Source: Mucilaginibacter endophyticus (GTDB taxonomy: Bacteria > Bacteroidota > Bacteroidia > Sphingobacteriales > Sphingobacteriaceae). Taken from it: a stretch of DNA of 64,000 bases. Below the pieces are notes generated by a model. It made no database searches, had not been told where the DNA came from, and was given only the letters and a program-made list of their open reading frames with translations. Within the stretch, counting starts at the first letter, position 1. Each line of letters opens with the position of its first letter. Where the stretch lies: the NCBI RefSeq assembly GCF_003351025.1, contig NZ_QPCG01000001.1, positions 1,061,949-1,125,948 of the forward strand, given 5' to 3'. A program made the translations under genes and the position numbers. Positions 1 through 8,607 of this stretch are shown in pieces.

Positions 1-199
1 CAATAACAATCAGTAGAGTTCCCGCGCTTATCAAAGCGATGTCGGGAAGGCCTACAAAAAAATTCAAGGGAATGTTATAGACAAGGGCAAGAATGCATAT
101 CAGGCAGATGGAGTGAAAAATCCGGGTTGTTAGCGGCAAATCCTTTCCATTCCCAACCAGGCGGGACCAAATCCCTGAAATCTTATCAAAAACTACCAA
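1..199 (-). CDS. N-terminal fragment of a membrane protein (possibly a sensor kinase)
   Basis: An open frame enters from the left edge. It reads as a short charged N-terminus followed by a hydrophobic stretch (ICLICILALVYNIPLNFF) and the start of a second one, which fits the first membrane helices of an integral membrane protein. Multi-helix N-termini of this kind occur in Bacteroidota sensor histidine kinases, but the fragment is too short to prove that. No ATG is available. An in-frame TAG lies upstream, so TTG at 199 is the likely start, in line with other TTG starts in this window. The frame is divergent from the susD terminator region. The family assignment is a guess. Confidence 0.45.
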   Translation of the reverse strand, partial: MVVFDKISGIWSRLVGNGKDLPLTTRIFHSICLICILALVYNIPLNFFVGLPDIALISAGTLLIVI

Positions 200-382
200 C
201 CTGCAAATGAATAATTGTAACTATCGTAAAAAACACGCTTCGGAATGCTAAGACGGGTTAATTATACGAATTTAAAACTATTATGTTTAAAATTTTAGTT
301 GCTGGAGCTTGGTATTGAACTTGGATTTAGCGGTGTCGCTAACTTTTATAAAGGATGTCGAAGAAATATTTTTAGTGTTAAT
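200..382. other. intergenic region, no gene seen
   Basis: This A/T-rich stretch lies between the left-edge membrane protein start and the terminator of the susCD unit. The only structure I see is a small perfect hairpin at 327-342 (TTAGCG, loop GTGT, CGCTAA). It presumably holds the promoter of the left-edge gene, but no TAnnTTTG-type box is evident. Confidence 0.4.
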
Positions 383-416
383 AAAAAAGCAGCGGTGAAT
401 TTGCCGCTGCTTTTTT
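383..416 (-). terminator. rho-independent terminator of the susCD unit
   Basis: A perfect 13-bp stem (AAAAAAGCAGCGG pairing with CCGCTGCTTTTTT) with an 8-nt loop starts 7 nt after the susD stop codon. It is flanked by A and T runs, so it could terminate transcription from either side. Confidence 0.85.
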
Positions 417-423
417 CAATTGA

Positions 424-1944
424 TTATTTATAATCCGGATTTTGTATCAGGACACCTCCGCTCTTATCAATTTCTGTTTGAGGGAGTGGCCAGTGGTAAA
501 ACTTATCCTCAAAATGATAATTAATGAGGGTTGATTTTACCGCGTTAAGCACAGGGCCGGCAATGTGCCATCTTAACAAATCGTAATGGCGTAAACCTTC
601 AAAAGCAAGCTCAACACGGCGTTCATGCCTGATGCGTTCGCGCATCTGATCTTTAGTGTAACCGGCCGGATAGGCAGGCATATTTGCACGTGCACGCAAA
701 TCGGCCATGGCTTTATAAACTGTTGCATCCGGACCTGCAATTTCATTTTGCGCTTCCGCGTACATCAGCATTACTTCGCCTAAACGTAATATAACTGCGT
801 CCTGCTGGCTAAGGGTGGAGAAACCATAAGGTATGTTATTAGGCTCCAGGAACTTGATAATACCGTAGCCTGTAGGCCTAAGGTTTGAAGGATGGTGAAC
901 TTTGCCAGGGCCAAAATAAACTGAATCAGCATATACGGTTTTAGCAAGCCTTGGGTCGCGGTGATTGAACTGGTTTTTAGTATCAGTTAACGGCGAAGTA
1001 CCGTACGGTTGACCATCAGTACACTCGTAGGCATCTACCATGTTTTGCATTGGCGCGCAGGCGTCCCAGTCGCCATAATACATATCCCACGGAGCTGTAT
1101 TGTTTGGCGCCAGGAAGTTAACCGAAAACATGATCTCGGTGTTGTTTTTCTGAGTAGCATCCCTGAAGATGTCTTCAAAATTGGTGCTTAATTTGTATTG
1201 GCCCATCAAATCAAGACAAAGGTCGCGCACCTGGGTTAGCATGGTAGCGTCAGCAGTACCGGTGTTACCGAAAGCTGCAAATAGTAATACCCTTGCCTTT
1301 AAAGCTTTGGCAGATGATGCCGCGGCATGGCCACCATTAGCGTAATAAGCGTTGCTGCTCAAATTAGCAATGCCATAATCAAGGTCGGCAGTGATTTGGG
1401 CAAGTACTTGCGCAGCAGGCACCTTAGGTTGCTTTTGGTTGCTCAGGTCAAGCGGCTGTACTACCAAAGGCACATCGCCATAAATGCTGTATAATTGGAA
1501 GTAAAGAAATGCACGGATAAACCTTACTTCGCCTTCGTAAATTTTACGCTGGCTATCAGAAATATCCGCGCCTTTGTAACCGCCTAAATTTTGCAGAAAC
1601 AGGTTTACCCTGGCAATGCCAACATAGCTATCATTATAAATAGCAGTTTCGTAACCGCCGGTTGTAGGGTTAAAATTACCCTGTACAAAATCTTTAGCGG
1701 CGCCCGAATTAAATTGGTTATAGCCGTTATCGGTAAACCCATCCCTAAAGCCCATGCCATAGGAAAATTCTTCTGTTTGAAGTGAAGCGTAAACAGCCGC
1801 TAAAGCTGCATCAAAATCCGCCTTTGTTTTATAGAAAGTTGAAGTGGCAATCTGGTCGTTAGGATTAAGGTCCAGTGCCTTTTTACATGCGCCTAAAAAC
1901 AGCGATGTAATTAATATGATGGTTATTATAATTCGATTTTTCAT
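424..1944 (-). CDS. SusD/RagB-family nutrient-binding outer-membrane lipoprotein
   Basis: 506 aa, the usual length for the SusD family. The N-terminus is a lipoprotein signal with lipobox LGAC (lipidated Cys20). The alpha-helical TPR-like SusD fold is suggested by the N-terminal segment LDLNPNDQIATSTFY and by the typical C-terminal features: LRLGEVMLMYAEAQNE, then RIRHERRVELAFEGLRHYDLLRW. SusD proteins form the lid over the SusC barrel and bind the substrate at the cell surface. The gene follows susC by 8 bp and is the last gene of the unit, closed by the hairpin at 383-416. The substrate cannot be read from the sequence, and no glycoside hydrolase is linked. Confidence 0.95.
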   Translation of the reverse strand: MKNRIIITIILITSLFLGACKKALDLNPNDQIATSTFYKTKADFDAALAAVYASLQTEEFSYGMGFRDGFTDNGYNQFNSGAAKDFVQGNFNPTTGGYETAIYNDSYVGIARVNLFLQNLGGYKGADISDSQRKIYEGEVRFIRAFLYFQLYSIYGDVPLVVQPLDLSNQKQPKVPAAQVLAQITADLDYGIANLSSNAYYANGGHAAASSAKALKARVLLFAAFGNTGTADATMLTQVRDLCLDLMGQYKLSTNFEDIFRDATQKNNTEIMFSVNFLAPNNTAPWDMYYGDWDACAPMQNMVDAYECTDGQPYGTSPLTDTKNQFNHRDPRLAKTVYADSVYFGPGKVHHPSNLRPTGYGIIKFLEPNNIPYGFSTLSQQDAVILRLGEVMLMYAEAQNEIAGPDATVYKAMADLRARANMPAYPAGYTKDQMRERIRHERRVELAFEGLRHYDLLRWHIAGPVLNAVKSTLINYHFEDKFYHWPLPQTEIDKSGGVLIQNPDYK

Positions 1945-1952
1945 GGGGCTAA

Positions 1953-4900
1953 TTAAAAGGAAACGTTCAAACCAAAAGAGTAGATTTTATTTTGCGGGTA
2001 CTGCACCTGGTCGCCGCTGCCATAACGTTCAGGGTCAAGGCCTTTAAACTTGGTAATAGTTAACAAGTTATCGCCTGCAAAATAAACCCTTAACCTGTTG
2101 ATACCTATCTTTTTGGTAAGCTGCGACGGAAGGGTATAACCAAACACCAGGTTTTTAAGCCTTAAGTATGATGCATCCTGCAGGAAATATGAAGACCGGC
2201 GACCGATTTTATCAGGTGCACTTTGGCCGAAATAAAGGCGTGGCATAGTGGTTGAAGGATGCTCTGGTGTCCAGGCGTTCAGCCAATCTGTAGTTGGTGA
2301 TGATCCCTGTACAAAAGGTATAGTACCCCAGCCAGACACATATGATTTAACGCCATAAACGCCCTGCATCATGGCCGACAAATCAAAACCTTTAAAGCTG
2401 GCTGATAGGTTAAATGAGTAGTTTAATTTTGGATAAACGCCGCCAATAATGGTTCTATCATTCTGGTCAATTTTGCCGTCACCGTTTACATCTTTGTATT
2501 TTAAATCGCCTGGTAGTGTAGAGTCAGAAAACTGTTTAGGGGAGTTAGCTACTTCCTGTGCCGACTGGAATATGCCGATAACCTGCAACATGTAGAATGA
2601 ATTCCATGGCTGTCCGTTTTGGTTAATGGTATAGTCACCAATTTCGGTCTGACCAAATTTTACCAGCTTATTCCTGTTATGATCAACGTTTGCGCCTACA
2701 TTAAAGGCTAAACCTCTTAAAGCACCGTCAGTTATTACGTTATTATATGATACACCAAGTTCAATACCTCGGTTATTCACCGAACCATCATTAATAGTAG
2801 GGGCGCTCAAGCCAACAGCCGCTGTAACCTGGGCCTGTCGTAAAATATCAGATGTTGTTTTGTTATACCAATCGGCAGTTAAGTTAAAGTTTTTGAAAAC
2901 GGTAACATCCAGGCCAATATCAGTCATGGTGGTAGTTTCCCATTTAATGGCCGGGTTGTTCAGGTTTTGCTGAGCTACACCGGTTACCAATGTTGAATTG
3001 TCAAAGGAATAGTTACCGGTGAAATTCAGTAAGGCCTGGTATGGATAATTGGCGCCGTAGCCATTAATAACTATATTCTGATTACCCAATTGCCCCCATG
3101 ACCCTCTTAGTTTGAAGTTATCCAACCAGGTTAAATTCATGGCTTTTACAAAGGGCTCTTCTGTAACACGCCAGCCTGCCGAAAACGATGGAAACACGCC
3201 CCATTTGTTTTTACCGGCAAATTTTGAACTTCCGTCATCGCGCACGTTAGCCTCTAACAGGTAACGGCCCAGATAATCATAATTTAAACGGCCGAAGTAC
3301 GACATTAAAGCCCATTGATTGCTGCTGCCATAAGCATTTTGTATGTCCGAACCGCCTGCATTTAACTCTTGCAGATCAAGGTCTGGAAAGTTTTTACGGT
3401 AGCCCTGCAGGTATTGATATTTACTTTGCTCAATACTGTAGCCAACTTGTGCCTTAAGGTTATGCCCATGGAAATTATGTGCGTAGTTTAAATAACTGAA
3501 TAAGTTGGTGTATACTGTTTGCTCATCCTGATCGGTTAAGCCTTTACCAAGGTCAAGCGAGGTAGCCAGTTGATTAGTTTTAAAGTTATACTCATCAAGG
3601 GTGGCTTTAAAATCCTTGTACTTATTCATGTTGAAGTTTACGGCACCTTTAGTATACCATGAAAAGTCTTTGTTAAACTGAACTTCAAACCAGCCCTGAG
3701 CATTTACCGCATAATCATTAGTGATCCTCCGGAAGTTTTGATCCAATACAGCTATAGGGTTTTTGTTGTTGTACTCAAAGTCGTACGCTTTGTAGGTGTA
3801 GTGTCCGCTGCCATCAGTAAGGTAAGGGCCGTAAGTAGGAGCCTGCGACATGGCCGAAAGGAAAAGGTCCATAGATGAACCGTCCCATTGGCTTGGCGAT
3901 GAAGGGTTACCGGCCACAGCGCCCCTGGTACCTGATTTTAGCAATACGTTAGTCCCAAATTTGATATGGTCGTTGATTTTTGAAGTTAAATTGATACGTG
4001 CGCTATATCGTTTGTAATCAAATCCCCGCTCAATACCATCCTGATCAACATAACCTAATGATACATTGTAAGTAGTTTTTTCGCTGCCACCACTAAAAGT
4101 CAGGTTGTGGTTTTGTGTTACCGCTGTCCTGAAGATGAGGCTTAACCAATCGGTATTCGGATAATGCAGCCTGTCTGTACTGGTACGATACAGGTCGATC
4201 TGGTCTTGCGGATAAAGCGAACCCGGGTCAGTAGTACCGCTGTTGATGCGGGCCTGGTTAAACATCTCCATATATTGGGCGGAGTTGGTTACCAGTTTAA
4301 ACATTTTAGTAGGACTGTTATAGCCTAAATTGCCATCATAAGTAACAGACATTTGGCCGGCTTTGCCTTGTTTGGTTGTTACCAATACCACACCGTTTGC
4401 GGCCCTTGAACCATATATGGAAGCCGAAGCTGCGTCTTTCAGAACAGATATGTTATCGATATCGGTTGGGTTAAGATCAGCAAAGTTACCAGGCACGCCA
4501 TCAATCAACACCAATGGATCTGAACCTGCACCGCTAAACGTGCTGTTACCACGGATACGGATAGATACAGCCTCGTTTCCCGGCTCGCCCGAACCTGTGT
4601 TTACCTGTACACCCGGGGCTAAACCTTCAAGCATCGACGCTGTATTCACTACAGGGCGTTTATTCAGTGTTTCGCCGGTTACCGTTGCTACGGCACCTGT
4701 AAGGTTTACCTTTTTTTGTGTACCATAACCAACCACCACAATTTCGTTAAGTGCCGATGTTTGTTCTTTAAGCACTACATCAATTTTGGTTTGGTTGCCA
4801 ACTGGTATTTCCTGGTTAATGAAGCCTACAAATGAGTAAACAAGTACGGCGTTATTATCCACAGTAATGCTATAATTACCGTCAATATTGGTTTGCGCTC

Positions 4901-5372
4901 CTGTGTTGGTGCCTTTCACCTTTATGGTTACCCCCGGTAAAGGGGCACCTTTCTGATCTTTTACCGTACCTGTAACTGTTATCACCTGGGCCGGTTTTTT
5001 TTCGGCAGGTTTGGGGGTAACTACAATGGTGGTATTGTTAATGACATAACTAAAAGGCTGATCACGAAAGCACTCGCGCAATACCTCTTCAAGTGCTGCA
5101 TCCTTAAGGTCTACACTTACGGGCAACGCCTTTTTTAGCATTTTGGTGTTATAAAGCACGCTATAGCCGCTTTGCCTGTGGATGTCCTTAAGCGTTTCCA
5201 CCAGCGAAGCATTATTTTTACTTAGGCTTATCCTTTGTGCAAATGTGGTTGAGGCACTTACCTGAAGTATCGAAACCAGACACAAAAAGAACGACAATTT
5301 CATGAACAGAAATATTTTTGATACAGCACGGGGTATCTGCCCGCGCCTTAATGCAGTAGAATTTTTGTACAT
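1953..5372 (-). CDS. SusC/RagA-family TonB-linked outer-membrane transporter with STN domain
   Basis: 1139 aa. A long N-terminal leader with a signal peptide ends near residue 45 (FAQ). A secretin/TonB short N-terminal (STN) domain follows at about 47-119, a carboxypeptidase-regulatory-like domain at 133-203, the family signature around 209-221 (NEIVVVGYGTQKK), a plug domain to about 340 and the beta-barrel to the C-terminus. The STN domain marks it as a transducing receptor that signals to an anti-sigma factor, which matches the FecR gene directly upstream (135-bp gap). With SusD it should import an oligomeric nutrient through the outer membrane using TonB energy. The start is the ATG 31 codons upstream of the hydrophobic core; the second Met (residue 24) is an alternative. 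Confidence 0.96.
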   Translation of the reverse strand: MYKNSTALRRGQIPRAVSKIFLFMKLSFFLCLVSILQVSASTTFAQRISLSKNNASLVETLKDIHRQSGYSVLYNTKMLKKALPVSVDLKDAALEEVLRECFRDQPFSYVINNTTIVVTPKPAEKKPAQVITVTGTVKDQKGAPLPGVTIKVKGTNTGAQTNIDGNYSITVDNNAVLVYSFVGFINQEIPVGNQTKIDVVLKEQTSALNEIVVVGYGTQKKVNLTGAVATVTGETLNKRPVVNTASMLEGLAPGVQVNTGSGEPGNEAVSIRIRGNSTFSGAGSDPLVLIDGVPGNFADLNPTDIDNISVLKDAASASIYGSRAANGVVLVTTKQGKAGQMSVTYDGNLGYNSPTKMFKLVTNSAQYMEMFNQARINSGTTDPGSLYPQDQIDLYRTSTDRLHYPNTDWLSLIFRTAVTQNHNLTFSGGSEKTTYNVSLGYVDQDGIERGFDYKRYSARINLTSKINDHIKFGTNVLLKSGTRGAVAGNPSSPSQWDGSSMDLFLSAMSQAPTYGPYLTDGSGHYTYKAYDFEYNNKNPIAVLDQNFRRITNDYAVNAQGWFEVQFNKDFSWYTKGAVNFNMNKYKDFKATLDEYNFKTNQLATSLDLGKGLTDQDEQTVYTNLFSYLNYAHNFHGHNLKAQVGYSIEQSKYQYLQGYRKNFPDLDLQELNAGGSDIQNAYGSSNQWALMSYFGRLNYDYLGRYLLEANVRDDGSSKFAGKNKWGVFPSFSAGWRVTEEPFVKAMNLTWLDNFKLRGSWGQLGNQNIVINGYGANYPYQALLNFTGNYSFDNSTLVTGVAQQNLNNPAIKWETTTMTDIGLDVTVFKNFNLTADWYNKTTSDILRQAQVTAAVGLSAPTINDGSVNNRGIELGVSYNNVITDGALRGLAFNVGANVDHNRNKLVKFGQTEIGDYTINQNGQPWNSFYMLQVIGIFQSAQEVANSPKQFSDSTLPGDLKYKDVNGDGKIDQNDRTIIGGVYPKLNYSFNLSASFKGFDLSAMMQGVYGVKSYVSGWGTIPFVQGSSPTTDWLNAWTPEHPSTTMPRLYFGQSAPDKIGRRSSYFLQDASYLRLKNLVFGYTLPSQLTKKIGINRLRVYFAGDNLLTITKFKGLDPERYGSGDQVQYPQNKIYSFGLNVSF

Positions 5373-5447
5373 TTGAATGTTAGGTTAAATAATTGGTTGT
5401 GAGAAAAATGATCGTTAACTGACCTGATTTGCTACCCGTAGCATTGT

Positions 5448-5474
5448 GCCAGGGGCGGTGCGAACGCTCCTGGC
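5448..5474 (-). promoter_or_regulatory. hairpin in the fecR-susC intergenic leader
   Basis: A 10-bp stem (GCCAGGGGCG against CGCTCCTGGC, one G-T wobble) with a 7-nt loop sits between the fecR stop and the susC start. It is the only GC-rich element in this gap. It lacks a following T-run on the minus strand, so it is not a classical terminator. It may be an RNA processing or stability element, or an attenuator that uncouples susC from fecR. The role is inference. Confidence 0.45.
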
Positions 5475-5507
5475 CATCTTTAAGGATAGCATTATGTAAG
5501 TAGCTGA

Positions 5508-6680
5508 TTACTTCATAATGATAACCCTCCTTCCTTCAATTTTGTAATGGATACTACCGGTTAGCTTAATATTATCAAGCAACTCTTTAATATCCTTGTA
5601 TTTTGATATAGTACCACCAAATTCGTTTTCCTGAACCTGGGCATCCTGATATTCGATATCCACATTGTACCAGCGGCTTACCTGCTTCATGATATTCACA
5701 ATACTTTGATCATGAAATACAAAAAAGCCATTGATCCATGCCATGTTTGCTTCAACATCGGCCTTTTGTACCTTTATTGATGAACCGTTTTGATTTACAC
5801 TGCCTTGCTGACCCGGTAACAGCATTACTGCCGCCTGGCCCTTGCTCATTTTAACTGAGCCTTCAAGCAACGTGGTGGTGATTTCCTGGTTATCGTTATA
5901 TGCGTTAATGTTAAAGTGGGTGCCAAATACCTGTACCTGCGTACCGTTGGCTTTAACTATAAATGGATGCGCCTTATCTTTTGCGACCTCAAAATAGGCC
6001 TCGCCGGTCAATTCAACTTCGCGGTTGGTCCCGTTAAAAAACTCCGGAAACCTGATTGATGAAGCAGCGTTGAGCTGTACTTTGGTGCCATCTGCCAGTA
6101 TAACCTGGTATTGACCGCCACGGGGGGTGGTAATGGTATTGATTTCAGGGATGTCTTTTTGTCCCTTTTCGCCAGCTTTTCTGTCAAATTTATAAACCAC
6201 TACGCCATTGCCGGTTTTATTTACTGTCACCGCCGATTGATTTGCCAGTGCTCCATTTTTTGCATCGTCCAGTACAATCTGTGATCCATTGGCTAAGGTG
6301 AGGTAGGCCTTGTTGCTGCCTGGAACAATAGGTTTTGGGTGGTTATTTGCTGTCAGGTTTACATTACCAGTTTCCTGATTTTTTTTAGCCGGGATAAAAA
6401 GCAATCCTGCTGATAGAGCCACCAGTAAAACTGCCGCTATTTGCAACCACCTGCTTTTATAAATTTTGTGTTTGCTTATTGGTACTACTTTTCGGTTTTG
6501 GTTTAGGCGTTGCCATATACGGGCGCGTACATCGGCTTCATTAGCATCTTCATCATCCCAACCTTCTTCGGCCAATAGCATTTCATCGCGGTATGCATCC
6601 AATAGCTGTTTTTCAGCATCGGTACATTGGCCGCTCATGTATTTCTCATACAGTGCCAGGAACTCGTCTTTGGTTATCAT
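5508..6680 (-). CDS. FecR-family anti-sigma factor
   Basis: 390 aa. The N-terminal cytoplasmic part (1-77) carries acidic helices that would bind the sigma factor. One membrane helix lies at about 78-96, a periplasmic FecR domain (about 180-290) contains ITTPRGGQYQVILADGT and the FEVAKD.HPF motif, and a C-terminal DUF4974-type domain (about 315-390) ends in GRRVIIMK. The family receives a signal from the STN domain of a TonB receptor at its periplasmic end and releases or activates an ECF sigma factor. The gene lies upstream of susC and is divergent from the sigma gene at 6809, so the three form one signalling unit. Confidence 0.94.
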   Translation of the reverse strand: MITKDEFLALYEKYMSGQCTDAEKQLLDAYRDEMLLAEEGWDDEDANEADVRARIWQRLNQNRKVVPISKHKIYKSRWLQIAAVLLVALSAGLLFIPAKKNQETGNVNLTANNHPKPIVPGSNKAYLTLANGSQIVLDDAKNGALANQSAVTVNKTGNGVVVYKFDRKAGEKGQKDIPEINTITTPRGGQYQVILADGTKVQLNAASSIRFPEFFNGTNREVELTGEAYFEVAKDKAHPFIVKANGTQVQVFGTHFNINAYNDNQEITTTLLEGSVKMSKGQAAVMLLPGQQGSVNQNGSSIKVQKADVEANMAWINGFFVFHDQSIVNIMKQVSRWYNVDIEYQDAQVQENEFGGTISKYKDIKELLDNIKLTGSIHYKIEGRRVIIMK

Positions 6681-6808
6681 TAGGTTGTAATTGCAGGTTT
6701 ATATGGTGTTAGTGTAAATTTCATGCAGGCACACACATACATTTTTTGATTTTTTTTTACAGGCTGTCTTAAGTGTTGAATTATTCCTAATTTTATCCGA
6801 CCAGTTAT
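6681..6808. promoter_or_regulatory. divergent promoter region between fecR and the ECF sigma gene
   Basis: This 128-bp gap separates the divergent starts of fecR (6680) and the sigma factor gene (6809). It has long A/T tracts (poly-T around 6750-6768) but no exact TAnnTTTG box that I can find. It must hold both promoters. By analogy to fec-type systems the fecR-susC-susD promoter may be read by the ECF sigma factor itself. Confidence 0.4.
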
Positions 6809-7393
6809 ATGTATAATACCCCTGTTAGTGATCCGGAGCTTTGGCTTGCCGTTCGTAACGACGATGAGCATGCGTTTGCTATGCTTTTTGACCGCTACTG
6901 GGTGAGGTTGTATAAAACTGCCCTAAGATACCTGAAAGACCGCGAGCAAAGCGAAGAGGCAGTACATGATGTTTTCCTGAATATTTGGGAACGCCGTGGC
7001 CAACTGGAAATAGAATCTGTTCCTAATTTTTTATTATCGGCCATTCGCTATCAGGTATATAACCGTATGCGTGCCGCGAAGCCACCCGTAACCTTAGAAC
7101 TTGGCGACCTGGAAATGAGCAACCTGCCAGATTATAACCAGGGCGATTTCCGTATCAAAAACCAGGAACTGTTAAAGGAGCTAAGTCAGTACCTGGAAAA
7201 ACTACCTAAACGCTGCCAGGAAATATTTTATATGAGCCGTATGGACAACCTGAGCAATCAGGAAATAGCCGGCCGCCTCGGAATATCCAAACGAACCGTC
7301 GAAAACCAGATAACCATGGCCTTGAAACATCTGCGGAGCTGCTTTAAACAAGTATCGACTATCCTTTGCCTATATTATATGTTTTTTAAATAG
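6809..7393 (+). CDS. RNA polymerase ECF sigma factor
   Basis: 194 aa, the normal ECF size. Region 2 lies around residues 25-90 (AFAMLFDRYW, then EEAVHDVFLNIWERR). Region 4 is near 125-180 with a clear helix-turn-helix (SRMDNLSNQEIAGRLGISKR, then TVENQI). This is the Bacteroidota group that pairs with FecR anti-sigma factors. It probably drives transcription of the divergent fecR-susC-susD unit when the receptor is occupied. The ATG at 6809 gives the standard length. Confidence 0.94.
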   Translation: MYNTPVSDPELWLAVRNDDEHAFAMLFDRYWVRLYKTALRYLKDREQSEEAVHDVFLNIWERRGQLEIESVPNFLLSAIRYQVYNRMRAAKPPVTLELGDLEMSNLPDYNQGDFRIKNQELLKELSQYLEKLPKRCQEIFYMSRMDNLSNQEIAGRLGISKRTVENQITMALKHLRSCFKQVSTILCLYYMFFK

Positions 7394-7428
7394 TGACCAG
7401 ATACTGCACGGCACACTTTGCTTACTTT

Positions 7429-7530
7429 CCGGTAATTGTTCAATTCTCATATAATCAAATCGCTCAGAACGCATTTTGGACGGTATGATATACCGGGAAT
7501 TGTTCTATTAATCTCGTTAATTGTCCATTG
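7429..7530 (+). repeat. three imperfect direct repeats upstream of the amidohydrolase gene
   Basis: Copies lie at 7429-7445 (CCGGTAATTGTTCAATT), 7493-7509 (CCGGGAATTGTTCTATT, 15/17 to the first) and 7514-7530 (TCGTTAATTGTCCATTG, weaker). The shared core is (g/t)AATTGT(t/c)C. The last two are spaced 21 bp, two helical turns, and the last overlaps a possible -33 box. They may be regulator binding sites. A small hairpin (7481-7495, CGGTAT-GAT-ATACCG) lies between copies 1 and 2. Confidence 0.4.
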
Positions 7531-7558
7531 ATGGTTAACACTCACTGCATTTACTTTG
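7528..7558 (+). promoter_or_regulatory. possible Bacteroidota-type promoter for the amidohydrolase gene
   Basis: TTG (7528-7530) is separated by 20 nt from TTACTTTG (7551-7558). This is one mismatch from the Bacteroidota -7 consensus TAnnTTTG at a suitable spacing. It lies 23 nt before the likely ATG at 7582. Confidence 0.35.
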
Positions 7559-7581
7559 TATTGATTTAAATACTTGTGAAA

Positions 7582-8562
7582 ATGAGAATAGTAACCATAG
7601 AAGAGCATGTTTCATTTCCTGAAATGAGCGGATTTTTGCCGGCTGATATACTTAGTAAAAGACGACATTCGACTGCTGCTGCACATATGATGCCCAAGCT
7701 GGCCGACATCTCCGGCGAACGTTTAACCTCGATGGACCAATGTGGTATTTCGATGCAGGTGCTTTCAGTCGAAAACACAGATGTAAATTTATTAGATAGT
7801 ACCGCCGCGCCATATTTTGCCACAAAATATAATAACATGCTGGCCGAAAAAATCAGCGATCACCGCGGGCGTTTTACTGCGTTTGCCCATCTCCCGATGA
7901 CCGCGCCGATGGCTGCCGCAGATGAGTTAGAACGCACGGTAAACGATTTAGATTTCCGAGGCGCGATGATCAGGGGCCTTACCAACGGCGAATTTCTGGA
8001 TGCGCCAAAATTTGCGCCAATATTTGAAAAAGCCGAAAAACTTGGTGTCCCAATCTATATCCATCCCGGCCTGCCGCCGCAAGCAGTAATGGATGCATAC
8101 TATAGTAATGTTGGCGGTAAAACGGGAGCGTTTGAGGCGATAGCATGCTGGGGATGGGGCTGGCATTCTGAAACGGCAGTCCACGTACTTCGGCTTTTAG
8201 CAGCAGGTACATTTGATAAGTATCCGAAGCTGAAAGTAATCATCGGCCACATGGGTGAAATGCTGCCTATGATGTGGGTGCGGTCAAATCGCGCTTTTCA
8301 GCCGGGCAACGGGGCCGCGAATCAACGCACACTGGAGGATACTTTTCGTGAGCAGTTGTATATAACCACAAGCGGCTTTTTTACACAGCCACCACTGCAA
8401 CTGGCCCTGGATACTATCGGTATCGACAACATTATGGTGTCGGTAGATTATCCTTTTAGCAGTAATCAGATGGGTATTGATTTTTTGAATGAAATACAAC
8501 TTCCGCCCGATCAGGTAGCAAAAATTGCACACCAAAATGCCGACAAGCTTCTTGGACTTTAA
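7582..8562 (+). CDS. amidohydrolase-family (ACMSD / resorcylate decarboxylase type) metalloenzyme
   Basis: About 326 aa. The TIM-barrel amidohydrolase-2 family is indicated by the N-terminal metal motif E-x-H (TIEEH), the strand motif YIHPG with a metal His, GHMGE with the next His, and VDYPF near the C-terminus with the catalytic Asp. Family members are non-hydrolytic decarboxylases of aromatic or related carboxylates (2,3-dihydroxybenzoate, gamma-resorcylate, aminocarboxymuconate semialdehyde); the substrate here is unknown. A GTG at 7576 is in frame, but the ATG at 7582 fits the family start (MRIVTIEEH). The gene stands alone, convergent with the outer-membrane receptor gene 45 bp downstream. 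Confidence 0.85.
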   Translation: MRIVTIEEHVSFPEMSGFLPADILSKRRHSTAAAHMMPKLADISGERLTSMDQCGISMQVLSVENTDVNLLDSTAAPYFATKYNNMLAEKISDHRGRFTAFAHLPMTAPMAAADELERTVNDLDFRGAMIRGLTNGEFLDAPKFAPIFEKAEKLGVPIYIHPGLPPQAVMDAYYSNVGGKTGAFEAIACWGWGWHSETAVHVLRLLAAGTFDKYPKLKVIIGHMGEMLPMMWVRSNRAFQPGNGAANQRTLEDTFREQLYITTSGFFTQPPLQLALDTIGIDNIMVSVDYPFSSNQMGIDFLNEIQLPPDQVAKIAHQNADKLLGL

Positions 8563-8607
8563 GTTAAATAGATTTACATCAGGTTATGTTTTGCTGATTA
8601 TGCAATA

